Shown: positions 45,671 to 55,794, numbered from the stretch's first letter. The stretch: DNA of 64,000 bases from Halomonas sp. HL-48 (GCF_001314875.1 NZ_LJZS01000015.1:23679-87678); one strand, 5' to 3'. Numbers and translations are program-made. The notes: generated from the letters alone by a model not told the origin.

Positions 45671-46036
45671 TAGCCATTCTAGGTGGCAGGTGGATAGCGA
45701 ACAACACAAAGCCTAAGGATCTTATGAAACCCCGTCATAAAAGTAATGTTATAACATAGTAATTCAAAAGCGTTTAAAAATCCAGCGGCATTCTTAGCGT
45801 CAGCTGATATACGCCTTCGCAAAGTTAATAGCTTGTAACAAATTGGCCTCGCCGCCATGCCTTCCTCTATACTGAACCCCTTTTATAGTCCCACTTCTTT
45901 ATGAATGGTTTTATTATCACTCAGCTAGCTACCATGAATAATATTCAAGTCCCGCGCTCCCCAGATCAGTTGGCTAATAGTGGTCAGTTGGCTCATGGTG
46001 ATCGGTTAGCGGGCTTGGCCAGCACGGGAGGTGCCG
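45671..46036. promoter_or_regulatory. Promoter region of the corrin operon
   Basis: This AT-rich region separates the btu riboswitch (minus) from the chelatase-cob operon (plus). A perfect 12-base palindrome ATGTTATAACAT is at 45746-45757 and a possible -10 TATACT near 45868. No B12 box is visible on the plus strand, so the biosynthetic operon does not appear to have its own riboswitch here. Confidence 0.5.
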
Positions 46037-46041
46037 GTGAG
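45901..46041 (+). CDS. Possible leader peptide before the chelatase gene
   Basis: An open frame of 46 codons (or 35 from the ATG at 45934) ends at 46041 and overlaps the GTG start of the next gene at 46037 (GTGAGTGA). It contains a loose repeat (DQLANSGQLAHGDRLAGLAS). No ribosome binding site is seen upstream, so it may be untranslated sequence. Confidence 0.25.
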
Positions 46042-47758
46042 TGAGTTTCCCTTTGCGGCGGTGGTTGGCCAGGAGGCGCTGAAAACTGCGCTGATTCTTA
46101 ATGCCATTAATCCGCGTATCAGCGGGGTGCTGATCAGCGGGCCAAGAGGCAGCGCCAAGTCGACCTTGGCGCGGGCTCTGGCCGCTATTTTACCTGGCGA
46201 TAGCGACGGGCAGCGTGCTCCTTTTGTGACTCTGCCCCTGGGCGCTAGTGAAGACAGGCTGGTCGGCAGTCTGGACTTGCAAAAGGTGCTGGCCAATGGC
46301 GAAGCCACCTTTCATGCCGGGCTGCTCGCCAAAGCCGACGGTGGCGTGCTGTACGTAGACGAGGTCAATCTGCTGCCCGATACCCTGGTCGATTTGCTGC
46401 TGGATGTGGCCGCCAGCGGAACGAACATCGTCGAGCGCGACGGTATCAGCCATTCCCACCCGGCGCGCTTCAGCCTGATTGGCACCATGAACCCGGACGA
46501 GGGCGAGCTACGCCCGCAGCTGCTGGATCGCTTTGGGCTGTGCATCGAGCAGGCCGCGAGCATCAGCGTCGAGGAACGTATCGCCATCGTCCAGCAGCGC
46601 GAAGCCTTTGACCGCGACCCAGCCGGGGCGGCCCGTGGCTTTGAGGAGGCCCAGGCTGCACTGACCGAGCGGATTCACCAGGCGCAGCGCCAGCTCGCCG
46701 AGGTCACGACCCCGTCTTGGGTGTACCAGGCCATCGCCTCACGCTGCGAAGCGGCCGGGGTGGAAGGGCTGCGCGCGGATGTCACCTGGCACCGCGCCGC
46801 TCGTGCCCACGCCGCCTGGCGCGGCGTGGGCGAGGTGACGCAACAGGATATCGATACCGTCGAGCCGTGGGTGCTGGACCATCGGCGTACCCAATCGCCC
46901 GAGCCAACCCCGCCGTCTTCGCCGCCGCCGAAGGAACCGCCTTCGCGAGGCGAGGGCGGTTCGTCATCAACGACTAATACGTCGCCCGGCGGGTCATCCA
47001 ATCAGTGCGGCGAACAGGGGCAGTGGGGCGCTATGCCGCCCCAGTCTCAGTCAACCATTCAGCAGGCAGCGCCTGAACTGGCGAATACGCCAAACGGTGT
47101 TGGTCAAGCGAAAACGGCGGCGACCCCGGCGTCCGGTGAAAAAGGACAAGTATCAGGCAAGGGACGCTCGCGGACTGAAACGTCTCGCCTGGACGGTTTT
47201 GCCACCCTGATCGCCAACCGCGGCCAGTGGCCCTGGCGAAAGCTTAAAATGCGCAAGACACAGGCCGGGCAGCCAAGGGCGCACCTGGTGCTGCTGGATA
47301 CCTCCGGCTCCACTCTGGGGCAGCGCCTGCTGGGCCAGGCAAAGGGGCTTGTGGAAGCGCTGGTGCGCCAGGCCTACGCGGCACGCGAACAGGTCGCCGT
47401 GGTGGGATTTGGTAATGGCGGCGTGGTGCCGCTGCTCTCCCGGCAACGTGCGCCCAAGCGCGTAGAGGCGGCGCTAGAGGCCGCCACCGGCGGCGGCGGC
47501 ACGCCGCTGCGCGAGGCGGTGATCGAGGCCAAACGCCTGATCCACCAGTGGCAGCGACGCGAGCCCGGGCTGCACATTCGTACCTATCTGATCACCGACG
47601 GCCGTACCCGCGAATCCGTCGCCGACCTCGGCCCGCTGGATGACTGCATTCTGCTGGATACCGAGTCATCGAAAATCAAGCGCGGCCAGGGCGCTCGTAT
47701 CGCCCAGCAACTTGGGGCGCGCTACGCGACACCTTTTTCTGGACAGGAAACCCCATGA
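46037..47758 (+). CDS. Fused ChlI/ChlD-type cobaltochelatase subunit
   Basis: The 573-residue protein joins an AAA+ ATPase (Walker A SGPRGSAKST near residue 35, Walker B GGVLYVDEVNLLPD, sensor GTMNPDEGELRPQLLDRFGL) to a C-terminal VWA domain (MIDAS DTSGST near residue 420, then GGGGTPLREA and ITDGRTRES). A Pro/Ser-rich low-complexity linker of about 80 residues separates them. It is of the magnesium-chelatase I/D type and, with CobN, would insert cobalt in place of the CobS/CobT pair. A GTG start at 46037 with GGAGG upstream is preferred over the GTG at 46031. Confidence 0.9.
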   Translation: MSEFPFAAVVGQEALKTALILNAINPRISGVLISGPRGSAKSTLARALAAILPGDSDGQRAPFVTLPLGASEDRLVGSLDLQKVLANGEATFHAGLLAKADGGVLYVDEVNLLPDTLVDLLLDVAASGTNIVERDGISHSHPARFSLIGTMNPDEGELRPQLLDRFGLCIEQAASISVEERIAIVQQREAFDRDPAGAARGFEEAQAALTERIHQAQRQLAEVTTPSWVYQAIASRCEAAGVEGLRADVTWHRAARAHAAWRGVGEVTQQDIDTVEPWVLDHRRTQSPEPTPPSSPPPKEPPSRGEGGSSSTTNTSPGGSSNQCGEQGQWGAMPPQSQSTIQQAAPELANTPNGVGQAKTAATPASGEKGQVSGKGRSRTETSRLDGFATLIANRGQWPWRKLKMRKTQAGQPRAHLVLLDTSGSTLGQRLLGQAKGLVEALVRQAYAAREQVAVVGFGNGGVVPLLSRQRAPKRVEAALEAATGGGGTPLREAVIEAKRLIHQWQRREPGLHIRTYLITDGRTRESVADLGPLDDCILLDTESSKIKRGQGARIAQQLGARYATPFSGQETP

Positions 47759-48348
47759 CTGACGATCGCCATACCCACCGCATGCAGCGCAAAAAGGACG
47801 TGGTTGACGAGCGCATCAGCCGCGCCACGGAAGAGCGCGGCGTGTTGATCCTGCTGAAAGGCAACGGCAAGGGCAAAAGCAGCTCTGCACTTGGCACCAT
47901 GGCGCGGGCGCTGGGCCACGGGCAGCGCTGCGCGGTGATCCAGTTTATAAAGGGGCGGCGTGAGACCGGCGAGTTCCTGTTTTTCCGCGATCAGCCCAAC
48001 CTTGACTGGCACATCATGGGTCAGGGATTTACCTGGGAAACCCAGGACCGCGAGCGTGATATTGAAGCCGCCCAGTCGGCCTGGGCGGTGGCCAAGGGGC
48101 TGCTCGAGAACCCTGACTACCACCTCATCGTCCTCGATGAAATGAGCTACATGTTCAAGTACGGCTACCTCGACCCGCTGCCGGTGGTCGAAGCGCTTAA
48201 CCAACGCCCCGCGCATCAAAACGTGATCATTACCGGGCGCACCATGGCGACGCCGCTTCAGGAAATCGCGGACACCATCAGCACGGTGCAGGATGAGCGT
48301 CACGCCTTTCGTGGCGGTGTTAAAGCCCAGGCGGGGATCGAATACTGA
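47755..48348 (+). CDS. cobO: Cob(I)yrinic acid a,c-diamide adenosyltransferase
   Basis: This 197-residue enzyme transfers the adenosyl group to the cobalt. The P-loop GNGKGKSSSALG is at residues 36-47. HRMQRKKDVVDERI, DWHIMGQGFTWETQDRERD and VLDEMSYMFKYGYL follow, all CobA/CobO signatures. The start overlaps the chelatase stop by four bases and the stop overlaps cobB by one. Confidence 0.96.
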   Translation: MTDDRHTHRMQRKKDVVDERISRATEERGVLILLKGNGKGKSSSALGTMARALGHGQRCAVIQFIKGRRETGEFLFFRDQPNLDWHIMGQGFTWETQDRERDIEAAQSAWAVAKGLLENPDYHLIVLDEMSYMFKYGYLDPLPVVEALNQRPAHQNVIITGRTMATPLQEIADTISTVQDERHAFRGGVKAQAGIEY

Positions 48349-49721
48349 TGAGCACACCCACTGCAAGTTGCCCTGCGCTATTTATTGCCGCGCCTTCTTC
48401 CGGGCAGGGCAAGACCACCTTTACCGCCGCGCTGGCCCGGGCGCTTCGCAACCAGGGCAAGGTGGTGCGCGTGTTTAAAACCGGCCCCGACTACCTGGAC
48501 CCCCAGGTGCTGGCGCAAGCCGCCGGCCAGCCGGTCGACCAACTGGACCTCTGGATGGCGGGCGACGCCTACTGCCGCCAGCGCTTTTACGAAGCCGCCC
48601 AGACGGCGGACATGATCTTGGTCGAAGGCGCCATGGGGCTGTTTGACGGCGAACCTTCCAGTGCCGACCTGGCCGCGCGGTTTGGCTTGCCCATGGTGGT
48701 AGTGATGGACGTCAAGGGCATGGCGCAAACCGCGGGTGCATTGCTGGCGGGCCTTGCAGGCTTTCGCGACGATATCCGCATTGTCGGGCTTATCGCCAAC
48801 AGCTGCGGCTCCGAGCGCCACCGCGAACTGATCGAGACCACCCTGCCGCAGGGTATTCCGTTACTCGCTGCCATCGCCCGCAACCCGGAGCTTTCGCTGC
48901 CCGAGCGCCATTTAGGCCTGGTGCAGGCCGACGAAATTCGGGATGACCTGGAAGTGCGCTTTGAAAAGGGCGCGAGCGTTATCGAGGCGGAAAACCTGCC
49001 CCAGACGCTGCTTGCGCTGCCGCCGGTGACCTTTACTGCCCCGGCGGACGTCGTGACCGCCGACTTGCCGTCGTTTGCCGGGCTTACCATCGGTGTGGCC
49101 AGAGACGCCGCGTTCAGCTTTATTTACCAGGCCAACCTGGACCTGCTCGGGCAGATGGGCGCGCAGCTGCGCTTTTTCTCGCCGCTCACCGACAGCACCT
49201 TGCCGAGCTGCGATGCGCTGTGGCTACCCGGGGGCTACCCGGAAATTCACGCCGCGACCCTGTCGGCCAATGCGGCCATGCACGCGGCGATCAGGCAGTT
49301 TTTTGCCGACGACAAGCCAATTCTTGCCGAGTGCGGCGGGCTGCTTTACTGCCTGGAAAGCCTGACCGACTACGACGACACCACCCACAGCATGCTCGGC
49401 CTGCTGCCGGGCCACGGTGCCATGCGCGGGCGACGGGGCTGCCAGGGGATGCAAACCGCCGCGTTGCCCGAAGGCCCGGTGCGCGGCCATGCCCATCACC
49501 GTTCGATGGCCGAGGGAACGCCTGAGCCCATTGCCCATGGCGAACGCCAGCGCCACCCCGCGCCGGGGGAAGCCATTTTTCGTGAGCGTGGATTGACGGC
49601 CACCTACTTGCACCTGTTTTTTGCCAACAACCCTGCCGCGATCGCGCTGCTGTTTAGCGGCAAAGCGTCGCCAGCGCGTCAGCCTATCGAATCTGAGGAC
49701 GAGACCCATGCAGTTAAATAA
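48348..49721 (+). CDS. cobB: Cobyrinic acid a,c-diamide synthase
   Basis: The 457-residue glutamine-dependent amidase has the N-terminal P-loop-like FIAAPSSGQGKTTFTAALAR, the motif KTGPDYLDPQVL, VEGAMGLFDG, and a C-terminal class I glutamine amidotransferase domain with the nucleophile Cys in LAECGGLLYCLE preceded by LWLPGGYPEIH. It amidates the a and c side chains after cobalt insertion in the aerobic pathway. Its 3' end overlaps cobW by 14 bases. Confidence 0.95.
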   Translation: MSTPTASCPALFIAAPSSGQGKTTFTAALARALRNQGKVVRVFKTGPDYLDPQVLAQAAGQPVDQLDLWMAGDAYCRQRFYEAAQTADMILVEGAMGLFDGEPSSADLAARFGLPMVVVMDVKGMAQTAGALLAGLAGFRDDIRIVGLIANSCGSERHRELIETTLPQGIPLLAAIARNPELSLPERHLGLVQADEIRDDLEVRFEKGASVIEAENLPQTLLALPPVTFTAPADVVTADLPSFAGLTIGVARDAAFSFIYQANLDLLGQMGAQLRFFSPLTDSTLPSCDALWLPGGYPEIHAATLSANAAMHAAIRQFFADDKPILAECGGLLYCLESLTDYDDTTHSMLGLLPGHGAMRGRRGCQGMQTAALPEGPVRGHAHHRSMAEGTPEPIAHGERQRHPAPGEAIFRERGLTATYLHLFFANNPAAIALLFSGKASPARQPIESEDETHAVK

Positions 49722-50805
49722 GATACCCGCCACCGTGGTCACCGGCTTTTTGGGCAGCGGTAAAACCACCCTGCTGGCAAGCATTCTGCGCCAGGTGACC
49801 GGCAAGCGTATTGCCGTGATCGTCAATGAATTCGGCGAACAGGATATCGACTCAAGCCTGCTGCGCGGCTGTGCCCTCGACTGCGAAGACGGGCAGGCGG
49901 TGGAAGGCGAAGACAGCGGTATTTTCGAGTTGGCCAACGGCTGTATCTGCTGCACCGTAGAAGAGGAATTTCTACCGGTAATGAAAAAGCTGGTCGCCCG
50001 CCGCAACGATATCGATCACATTCTGATCGAAACCAGCGGCCTGGCGCTGCCCAAGCCCCTGGTGCAGGCCTTCAACTGGCCGGAGGTGCGGCAGCACTGC
50101 ACCGTCGACGCCATCATTACCGTGATCGATGGCCCCGCGGTGGCGGCCGGTCGCTATGCCAGCGATGTTGCCAAGGTAGAGGCTCAGCGGAAGGCCGATG
50201 AAAGCCTGGATCACGACCCCAGCCTGCAAGAGCTGCTCGACGACCAGCTCAGCGCGGCCGACCTGGTGCTGGTCAGCAAGACCGACCTGTTAAGCCCGGA
50301 CGACAAAGCCCGTGTCGAGGCACTGATCCAGGCGCGCGTGCCGGAATCGGTGAAGTGCCTGTTTATCGATCAAACCCTGGCCACCAACACCGTGCAGCTC
50401 GAAGCCTTGATGGGTATTGGCGCGGCCAGCGAAGAGAACATCGACTCGATCACCAATCACCACGACAAGCACCACGCCGAGGGCGCGCATCATGACCATG
50501 CCCACGACAACTTTGATTCCTGCGTGATTCGCCTGGGCGAAGTCGATGGCGACCTGCTGGCGGCCAAGCTGCAGCACATTGTCAAAACCCAGGAAATCTA
50601 CCGCGCCAAAGGCTTCGCGGCGATTCCCGGCAAGCCGATGCGCCGGGTCATTCAAGCCGTGGGTGAACGCCTGGATGGCTACTTCGACCGCCTATGGGCC
50701 GAAGGCGAGACGCGTCAAACCCAACTGGTCATCATTGGCAAGTCGCTGGACAGCGACGCGCTGCACGACGCGCTTGCCGAAGCAGAGGTCAAAACCGCCG
50801 CCTAA
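49708..50805 (+). CDS. cobW: CobW GTPase, metallochaperone of the cobalt step
   Basis: This 365-residue G3E GTPase has Walker A GFLGSGKTTL (residues 13-22), the metal motif GCICC near residue 78, Walker B region IETSGLALP, the SKTD guanine motif and a His-rich loop (HHDKHHAEGAHHDHAHD, about residues 249-265). CobW proteins deliver Co(II) to the CobN chelatase, which is the next gene. The ATG at 49708 gives the family N-terminus; the longer frame is the cobB shadow. Confidence 0.94.
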   Translation: MQLNKIPATVVTGFLGSGKTTLLASILRQVTGKRIAVIVNEFGEQDIDSSLLRGCALDCEDGQAVEGEDSGIFELANGCICCTVEEEFLPVMKKLVARRNDIDHILIETSGLALPKPLVQAFNWPEVRQHCTVDAIITVIDGPAVAAGRYASDVAKVEAQRKADESLDHDPSLQELLDDQLSAADLVLVSKTDLLSPDDKARVEALIQARVPESVKCLFIDQTLATNTVQLEALMGIGAASEENIDSITNHHDKHHAEGAHHDHAHDNFDSCVIRLGEVDGDLLAAKLQHIVKTQEIYRAKGFAAIPGKPMRRVIQAVGERLDGYFDRLWAEGETRQTQLVIIGKSLDSDALHDALAEAEVKTAA

Positions 50806-53800
50806 TGCACCTTTTTGCCGCCAAACCCGGTGGCTTTGTTGATGATGAAGGCATTGTCGATCTTCAACAAAGCCCTGCGGATGTCGTGATTCTCTCGGCC
50901 GCCGACAGCAACCTCTCGGCCCTGGCCCAGGCGATCGATCGCCTGGGCGAGCGCTATCCGTCGGTGCGTCTGGCCAACTGGATGAACCTGGTCAAGCCCG
51001 CCGCCTACGACCTCTACGAGGACAGGGTGCTGGAAAAGGCGCAGTTGGTGGTCGTGTCGATGCTGGGCGGCCAGGCCTACTGGCAATACGGCTACGAGCG
51101 CCTGCTGGCCTGGCGGAATGCCAAGCCAGGCCGCCAGCTGATTCTGGTGCCCGGCTGCGACGCCCCGGACGATGCGCTGCTGGAGGCCTCGAGCGTCGAC
51201 TATGACAGCGCCTACCGGGTGTGGCGCTACCTGCGCGAAGGCGGCGTGGATAACGCCGAGCAACTGCTGCGCTACCTGGGCAGCGAGTGCCTGGCGTTGC
51301 CCACCACCTGGAAGGAACCCAAAGTGGTGCCCGCGGCGGTGATCTATGCGCCCAGCGATGCCGCAAGCCAGACGGGCCGCCAGGTGATGAGCCTGAGCGA
51401 ATGGCGGGTCAACCAGCCGCTGGAGCGGCCAGTGTGCTTGCTGCTGTTCTACCGCAGCCACTTGCAGGGGGCCAATACCCTGGTCGTCGACGGCATGATC
51501 GAGGCGCTTAAGGGGCAGGGACTAGAGCCGCTCGCCATCGCCGTTGCCTCCTTGAAAGAGGCCGACTGCATTGCCTTTATCAATCACCTGATCGAGCAGA
51601 CCGGCGCCATGCTGGTAGTCAACACCACCAGCTTCTCGATCAACCGTAATTCTGACGATACCTATCCGCTGGGCGGCGCGATTCCCGAGAGCGTGTTCGT
51701 CGGCCAGCTGGTGATCCTGCAGGCGATTCTTTCCAGCAGCACCGTCGAGGACTGGCAGGCCTCAGCCGCCGGGCTGAGAAGCCGCGATGTGGCGATGCAG
51801 ATTGTACTGCCCGAGATGGACGGCCGGGTGATCACCCGGGCGGTGGGCTTCAAGGCGGAAGCGCTGTATAACGAACGCAGCCAGCTGTCGGTAACTCACC
51901 ACGCGTTGCACCCGGAGCGCGCTGAGTTTGTCGCCAAGCTGGCGCGCCGGTTCTGCCACCTGCGCACCACGCCCAATCACGCCAAACGGCTGGCGCTGGT
52001 GCTGGCCAATTACCCCAACCGCGATGGCCGAATTGGCAATGGCGTGGGGCTGGATACGCCCGCCTCGACGCTGCAGATATTAACCGCGCTGCAAACGGCG
52101 GGTTACCCGGTCAGCGAGCTGCCCGACAGTGGCGATGACCTGATCGGCCTGCTGCAGGGGGCGGTGACCAACGACCGCAACGTCATCGACCAGCGCATGT
52201 GCTGGCAAAGCATTAGCGTTGACGACTACCTGGCCTGGTTTTACACCCTGCCCGCCGAGCTCCAGGAAACGGTATGGACGCGCTGGGGCGCGCCCGCTGA
52301 TGACCCAAAATGCCGCCAGGGGCGGCTGATGATCTCGGGTATCCGGCTGGGGGAGACCTTCGTGGGTATCCAGCCCGAGCGCGACTTTATCGAGGACCTG
52401 ACCCAGTCCTACCACGATATGCAGCTGGCGCCGCCGCACAGCTACCTGGCGTTCTACTTCTGGCTGCGCGAGCACTACCAGGTGGAAGCGGTGATTCACG
52501 TGGGCAAGCACGGCAACCTCGAGTGGCTGCCGGGCAAAAGCAGCGCGCTCAGCGCCGACTGCTGGCCGGATATTGCGCTGGGCCCGGTGCCGCATTTCTA
52601 CCCGTTCATCGTCAATGACCCGGGCGAGGGCGCCCAGGCCAAGCGGCGCAGCCAGGCGGTGATTATCGACCACCTGATGCCACCGCTGGCCCGCGCTGAG
52701 CTGTATGGCGATATGGCCCGGCTGGAAGCGCTCACCGACGAATATTACCAGGCGCTGGATATGGATCCCCGGCGCGAGGCGTTAATCCGCGAGCAGATTC
52801 TTGAGCACCTGCGCGAGACCGGCATCGACCAGGAGCTGACCAAGGCGGTCGACAGCCAGGACGAAGCGCTGATCCTGAACGAGCTGGATACCTTTCTATG
52901 CGACATCAAGGAATCGCAGATTCGTCACGGTTTACACATTCTTGGCACGCTGCCGCCCCAGGATAAAGTGGTCGGCACCCTGGTGGCGCTGCTGCGCTTG
53001 CCCAGGGGGGAAAGCATTGCCCAGCGCGGCCTGCTGCATAACCTGGCGGATGACTTGGCCCTGCAGGGCGAAAGCCAGACGCCCTTTGACCCGCTGAAGG
53101 CCGACGCCGAGCCCTGGACGGGGCCGCGGCCGAGCGTACTGCGCGAGCTGGATAGTGCCGCCTGGCGCAGCGGCAATGACACCCGCGAGCGGCTGGAAGC
53201 GCTGGCCCATCAACTGGTCGAGGCGTACGTGGTCGCGCCGGGCAGCCTGGAAGCGTTGGCTGCCCACTATTCTGCCACCGCCGAGCAGCTGCGCTACGCC
53301 CGGGACCAGCTGTGGGTAGCGCTTCAGCAGAGTGCTAAGCTTGAAATCAGCTCGCTGATTGATGGGCTTAGCGGCCTGTTTGTGCCGCCGGGCCCCAGTG
53401 GCGCCCCCAGCCGGGGACGCCTGGATACGCTGCCCACCGGGCGCAACTTCTTCAGCGTGGACAACCGCTCGATTCCATCGCCCGCCGCCTGGACGCTGGG
53501 CGAAAAATCCGCCCAGGCGTTCGTCGAGCGCTACCTGCAGGACAACGGCGACTACCCCCGCCGCCTGGGGCTCTCCATCTGGGGAACCGCCACCATGCGC
53601 ACCGGCGGCGATGACATTGCCCAGGCCTTTGCGCTGATGGGCGTGCGCCCCATCTGGTCGCTGGGCTCGCAGCGGGTGATCGATATCGAGGTGATTCCCT
53701 CGATGCTGCTCAACCGCCCGCGGGTGGACGTCACGCTGCGGGTTTCCGGCTTCTTCCGCGATGCCTTCCCCAACGTGATCCGTCTGTTCGATGCGGCGGT

Positions 53801-54656
53801 ACAGGCGGTGGCCAGCTACGCCGAACCGGGCAACAGCAACACCATCCGCGAGGCGGTGATGGCCCGCCGGCAGGTGCTGGAAAACCAGGGGCTGAGCCCC
53901 GAGATGGCCGCCCAGCAGGCGGGCTATCGGATCTTTGGCAGCAAGCCGGGGGAGTACGGTACCGGCCTGAACCGGCTGATCGACAACGGCGCCTGGGAAA
54001 ATGCCGATGACCTGGCAAAGGCCTACCTGGACAACGGCGCCTACGCCTACGGGCAGTTTGCCGAGTCCGGCACCGCCGCCCCGGATGCCTTCGAGCAGCA
54101 GCTTAAAGGCCTGGAAGCGGTGATGCAGAACCAGGATAACCGCGAGCACGATATCCTCGATTCCAACAGCTACTACGCCTTCCAGGGCGGCATGGCCAAT
54201 GCCAGCCGGTCGCTGAGCGGCAAAACCCCGGCGATCTACCACGCCGACCACGCCAACCCCGCCCAGCCCAAGATTCGCACGCTGAAAGAGGAGCTGGCCA
54301 AGGTGATTCGCTCGCGGGTGCTCAACCCCAAGTGGATCAACGCCATGCGCGAGCATGGCTACAAAGGCGGCTTCGAAATGGCCGCCACGGTCGACTATCT
54401 ATTCGCCTACGATGCCACCACCGACCTGGTCGCCGACTACCAGTACGCCCAGGTCACCGACGCCCTGGTGCTGGATGACGCCAACCAACAGTTCCTGCGC
54501 GAGCATAACCCCTCTGCGCTGGAAGAAATGGCCGAACGCCTGCTCGAAGCCGCCCAGCGCGGCATGTGGCAGGCGCCCGGTGAGCAGGGTGAGGCGCTGA
54601 AAGACCTGCTGCTGGACATGGACGAGGCCAAGGAGGTCGCGGCGGATGTCGGCTGA
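50805..54656 (+). CDS. cobN: Cobaltochelatase large subunit CobN
   Basis: The 1283-residue catalytic subunit inserts cobalt into hydrogenobyrinic acid a,c-diamide. CobN/BchH family motifs are spread along it, including FYRSHLQGANTLVVDGMIEA, VIHVGKHGNLEWLPGKSSAL, GLHILGTLP, WGTATMRTGGDDIAQAF and RVDVTLRVSGFFRDAFP. Length matches the family. The ATG overlaps the cobW stop (TAATG), and the 3' end overlaps cobG by 11 bases. The ATPase partner is the fused ChlI/ChlD protein three genes upstream. Confidence 0.96.
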   Translation: MHLFAAKPGGFVDDEGIVDLQQSPADVVILSAADSNLSALAQAIDRLGERYPSVRLANWMNLVKPAAYDLYEDRVLEKAQLVVVSMLGGQAYWQYGYERLLAWRNAKPGRQLILVPGCDAPDDALLEASSVDYDSAYRVWRYLREGGVDNAEQLLRYLGSECLALPTTWKEPKVVPAAVIYAPSDAASQTGRQVMSLSEWRVNQPLERPVCLLLFYRSHLQGANTLVVDGMIEALKGQGLEPLAIAVASLKEADCIAFINHLIEQTGAMLVVNTTSFSINRNSDDTYPLGGAIPESVFVGQLVILQAILSSSTVEDWQASAAGLRSRDVAMQIVLPEMDGRVITRAVGFKAEALYNERSQLSVTHHALHPERAEFVAKLARRFCHLRTTPNHAKRLALVLANYPNRDGRIGNGVGLDTPASTLQILTALQTAGYPVSELPDSGDDLIGLLQGAVTNDRNVIDQRMCWQSISVDDYLAWFYTLPAELQETVWTRWGAPADDPKCRQGRLMISGIRLGETFVGIQPERDFIEDLTQSYHDMQLAPPHSYLAFYFWLREHYQVEAVIHVGKHGNLEWLPGKSSALSADCWPDIALGPVPHFYPFIVNDPGEGAQAKRRSQAVIIDHLMPPLARAELYGDMARLEALTDEYYQALDMDPRREALIREQILEHLRETGIDQELTKAVDSQDEALILNELDTFLCDIKESQIRHGLHILGTLPPQDKVVGTLVALLRLPRGESIAQRGLLHNLADDLALQGESQTPFDPLKADAEPWTGPRPSVLRELDSAAWRSGNDTRERLEALAHQLVEAYVVAPGSLEALAAHYSATAEQLRYARDQLWVALQQSAKLEISSLIDGLSGLFVPPGPSGAPSRGRLDTLPTGRNFFSVDNRSIPSPAAWTLGEKSAQAFVERYLQDNGDYPRRLGLSIWGTATMRTGGDDIAQAFALMGVRPIWSLGSQRVIDIEVIPSMLLNRPRVDVTLRVSGFFRDAFPNVIRLFDAAVQAVASYAEPGNSNTIREAVMARRQVLENQGLSPEMAAQQAGYRIFGSKPGEYGTGLNRLIDNGAWENADDLAKAYLDNGAYAYGQFAESGTAAPDAFEQQLKGLEAVMQNQDNREHDILDSNSYYAFQGGMANASRSLSGKTPAIYHADHANPAQPKIRTLKEELAKVIRSRVLNPKWINAMREHGYKGGFEMAATVDYLFAYDATTDLVADYQYAQVTDALVLDDANQQFLREHNPSALEEMAERLLEAAQRGMWQAPGEQGEALKDLLLDMDEAKEVAADVG

Positions 54657-55794
54657 GCCTCGCATCAAGGGCTGGTGCCCCGGTGCCTGGCAACCGATGG
54701 CAACCGGCGATGGCTTACTGGTGCGCGTGCGCCCACGGCTGGGCCAGCTCGAGCGTGGCCAGGTGCTGGCGCTGTGTGATGCGGCGGAGGCTTACGGCAG
54801 CGGCTTGATCGAACTGACCAGCCGCGCCAACCTGCAATTGCGCGGCGTCACCGAGGCGAGTTGGCCTGCGCTGATGGAGACTCTGGTCGCCCGCGACTTG
54901 ATCGATGCCGACCCGGAAGCGGAGCGTCGCCCGCAAATTCTATTGGCTCCCGGCTGGCAAGCGGGAGACGATACCCATAAAATCGCCAGCGCGCTTAACG
55001 ACCGCTGGCAAGAGTTGCCGATGGTGCCCGCCAAGGTCGGGATCGCCACTGATGCGGGCAAGGCGCCGGTGCTGGGCGATGCCTCGGCGGACTTTCGTAT
55101 CGAGTGCGACGAGTCGGGCGGCCTGCTGGTGCGCGCCGATGGCCATACGTTAGGCACCGCGGTGCCTTCGATCGACGATGCGGTGGCGCAGCTTATCCGC
55201 CTGCTGGCGTGGTTTGTCGAAAGTGGCGGCTGGGACAGCAAACGCATGCGGCGCCATCATGTGCCGCTGCCTGACTGGGCCCCGGCCAACGCACGGCCCG
55301 CTGCAACCGGCAGCCAATTGCCCCTGGGCAAGTACGAACACGGCGCGGTGTATGGCCTGCCGTTTGGGCGGGTGCCCGCCAGGGTGCTACGCGCTGCGGT
55401 AACGCCTGCCGACGTCACCGCCCTGCAGGTGACGCCCTGGCGGCGCATCTGGATCGCAGGCGCCAGCGCCGAGGCCATCGACGGGTTGATCAGCGACGAA
55501 CAGGACGCCCGCTTGCGGATTGATGCCTGCCCCGGCGCGCCCTATTGCGAGCAGGCAAGCGTCGCCACCCAGCCGCTGGCCGAACGCCTGAGTGGGGTTA
55601 CCCAGGGTGTAGTGCATGTATCCGGCTGCGCCAAGGGCTGCGCCCGCCGCTCACCGGCTGATGTTTGCCTGGTCGGCGAGGCAGGCCGGTTTAATCTGAT
55701 TGTTAACGGCCGTGCCGATAGCACGCCGGCTAAAACAGGCCTCAACGAGAGTGAGGCGTTGGATTTAGTAAGAAAGCTCAGAGAAAGCAGCTAG
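54646..55794 (+). CDS. cobG: Precorrin-3B synthase
   Basis: This 382-residue enzyme of the nitrite/sulfite reductase fold hydroxylates precorrin-3A using oxygen. It has the half-repeat motif ELTSRANLQLRGV near the N-terminus and four cluster-type Cys in CPGAPYC (about residue 295) and SGCAKGCAR (about residue 327). Presence of CobG, rather than CbiG alone, marks the oxygen-dependent route. The protein is shorter than the roughly 460 residues of Pseudomonas denitrificans CobG. Confidence 0.92.
   Translation: MSAEPRIKGWCPGAWQPMATGDGLLVRVRPRLGQLERGQVLALCDAAEAYGSGLIELTSRANLQLRGVTEASWPALMETLVARDLIDADPEAERRPQILLAPGWQAGDDTHKIASALNDRWQELPMVPAKVGIATDAGKAPVLGDASADFRIECDESGGLLVRADGHTLGTAVPSIDDAVAQLIRLLAWFVESGGWDSKRMRRHHVPLPDWAPANARPAATGSQLPLGKYEHGAVYGLPFGRVPARVLRAAVTPADVTALQVTPWRRIWIAGASAEAIDGLISDEQDARLRIDACPGAPYCEQASVATQPLAERLSGVTQGVVHVSGCAKGCARRSPADVCLVGEAGRFNLIVNGRADSTPAKTGLNESEALDLVRKLRESS

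Noticed and set aside
52932..54356. 474-codon open frame antisense to cobN
   Set aside because: It lies wholly within cobN, has no family similarity, and long antisense frames are common in GC-rich codons. Low-complexity VVG/GAG runs are typical of such shadows.
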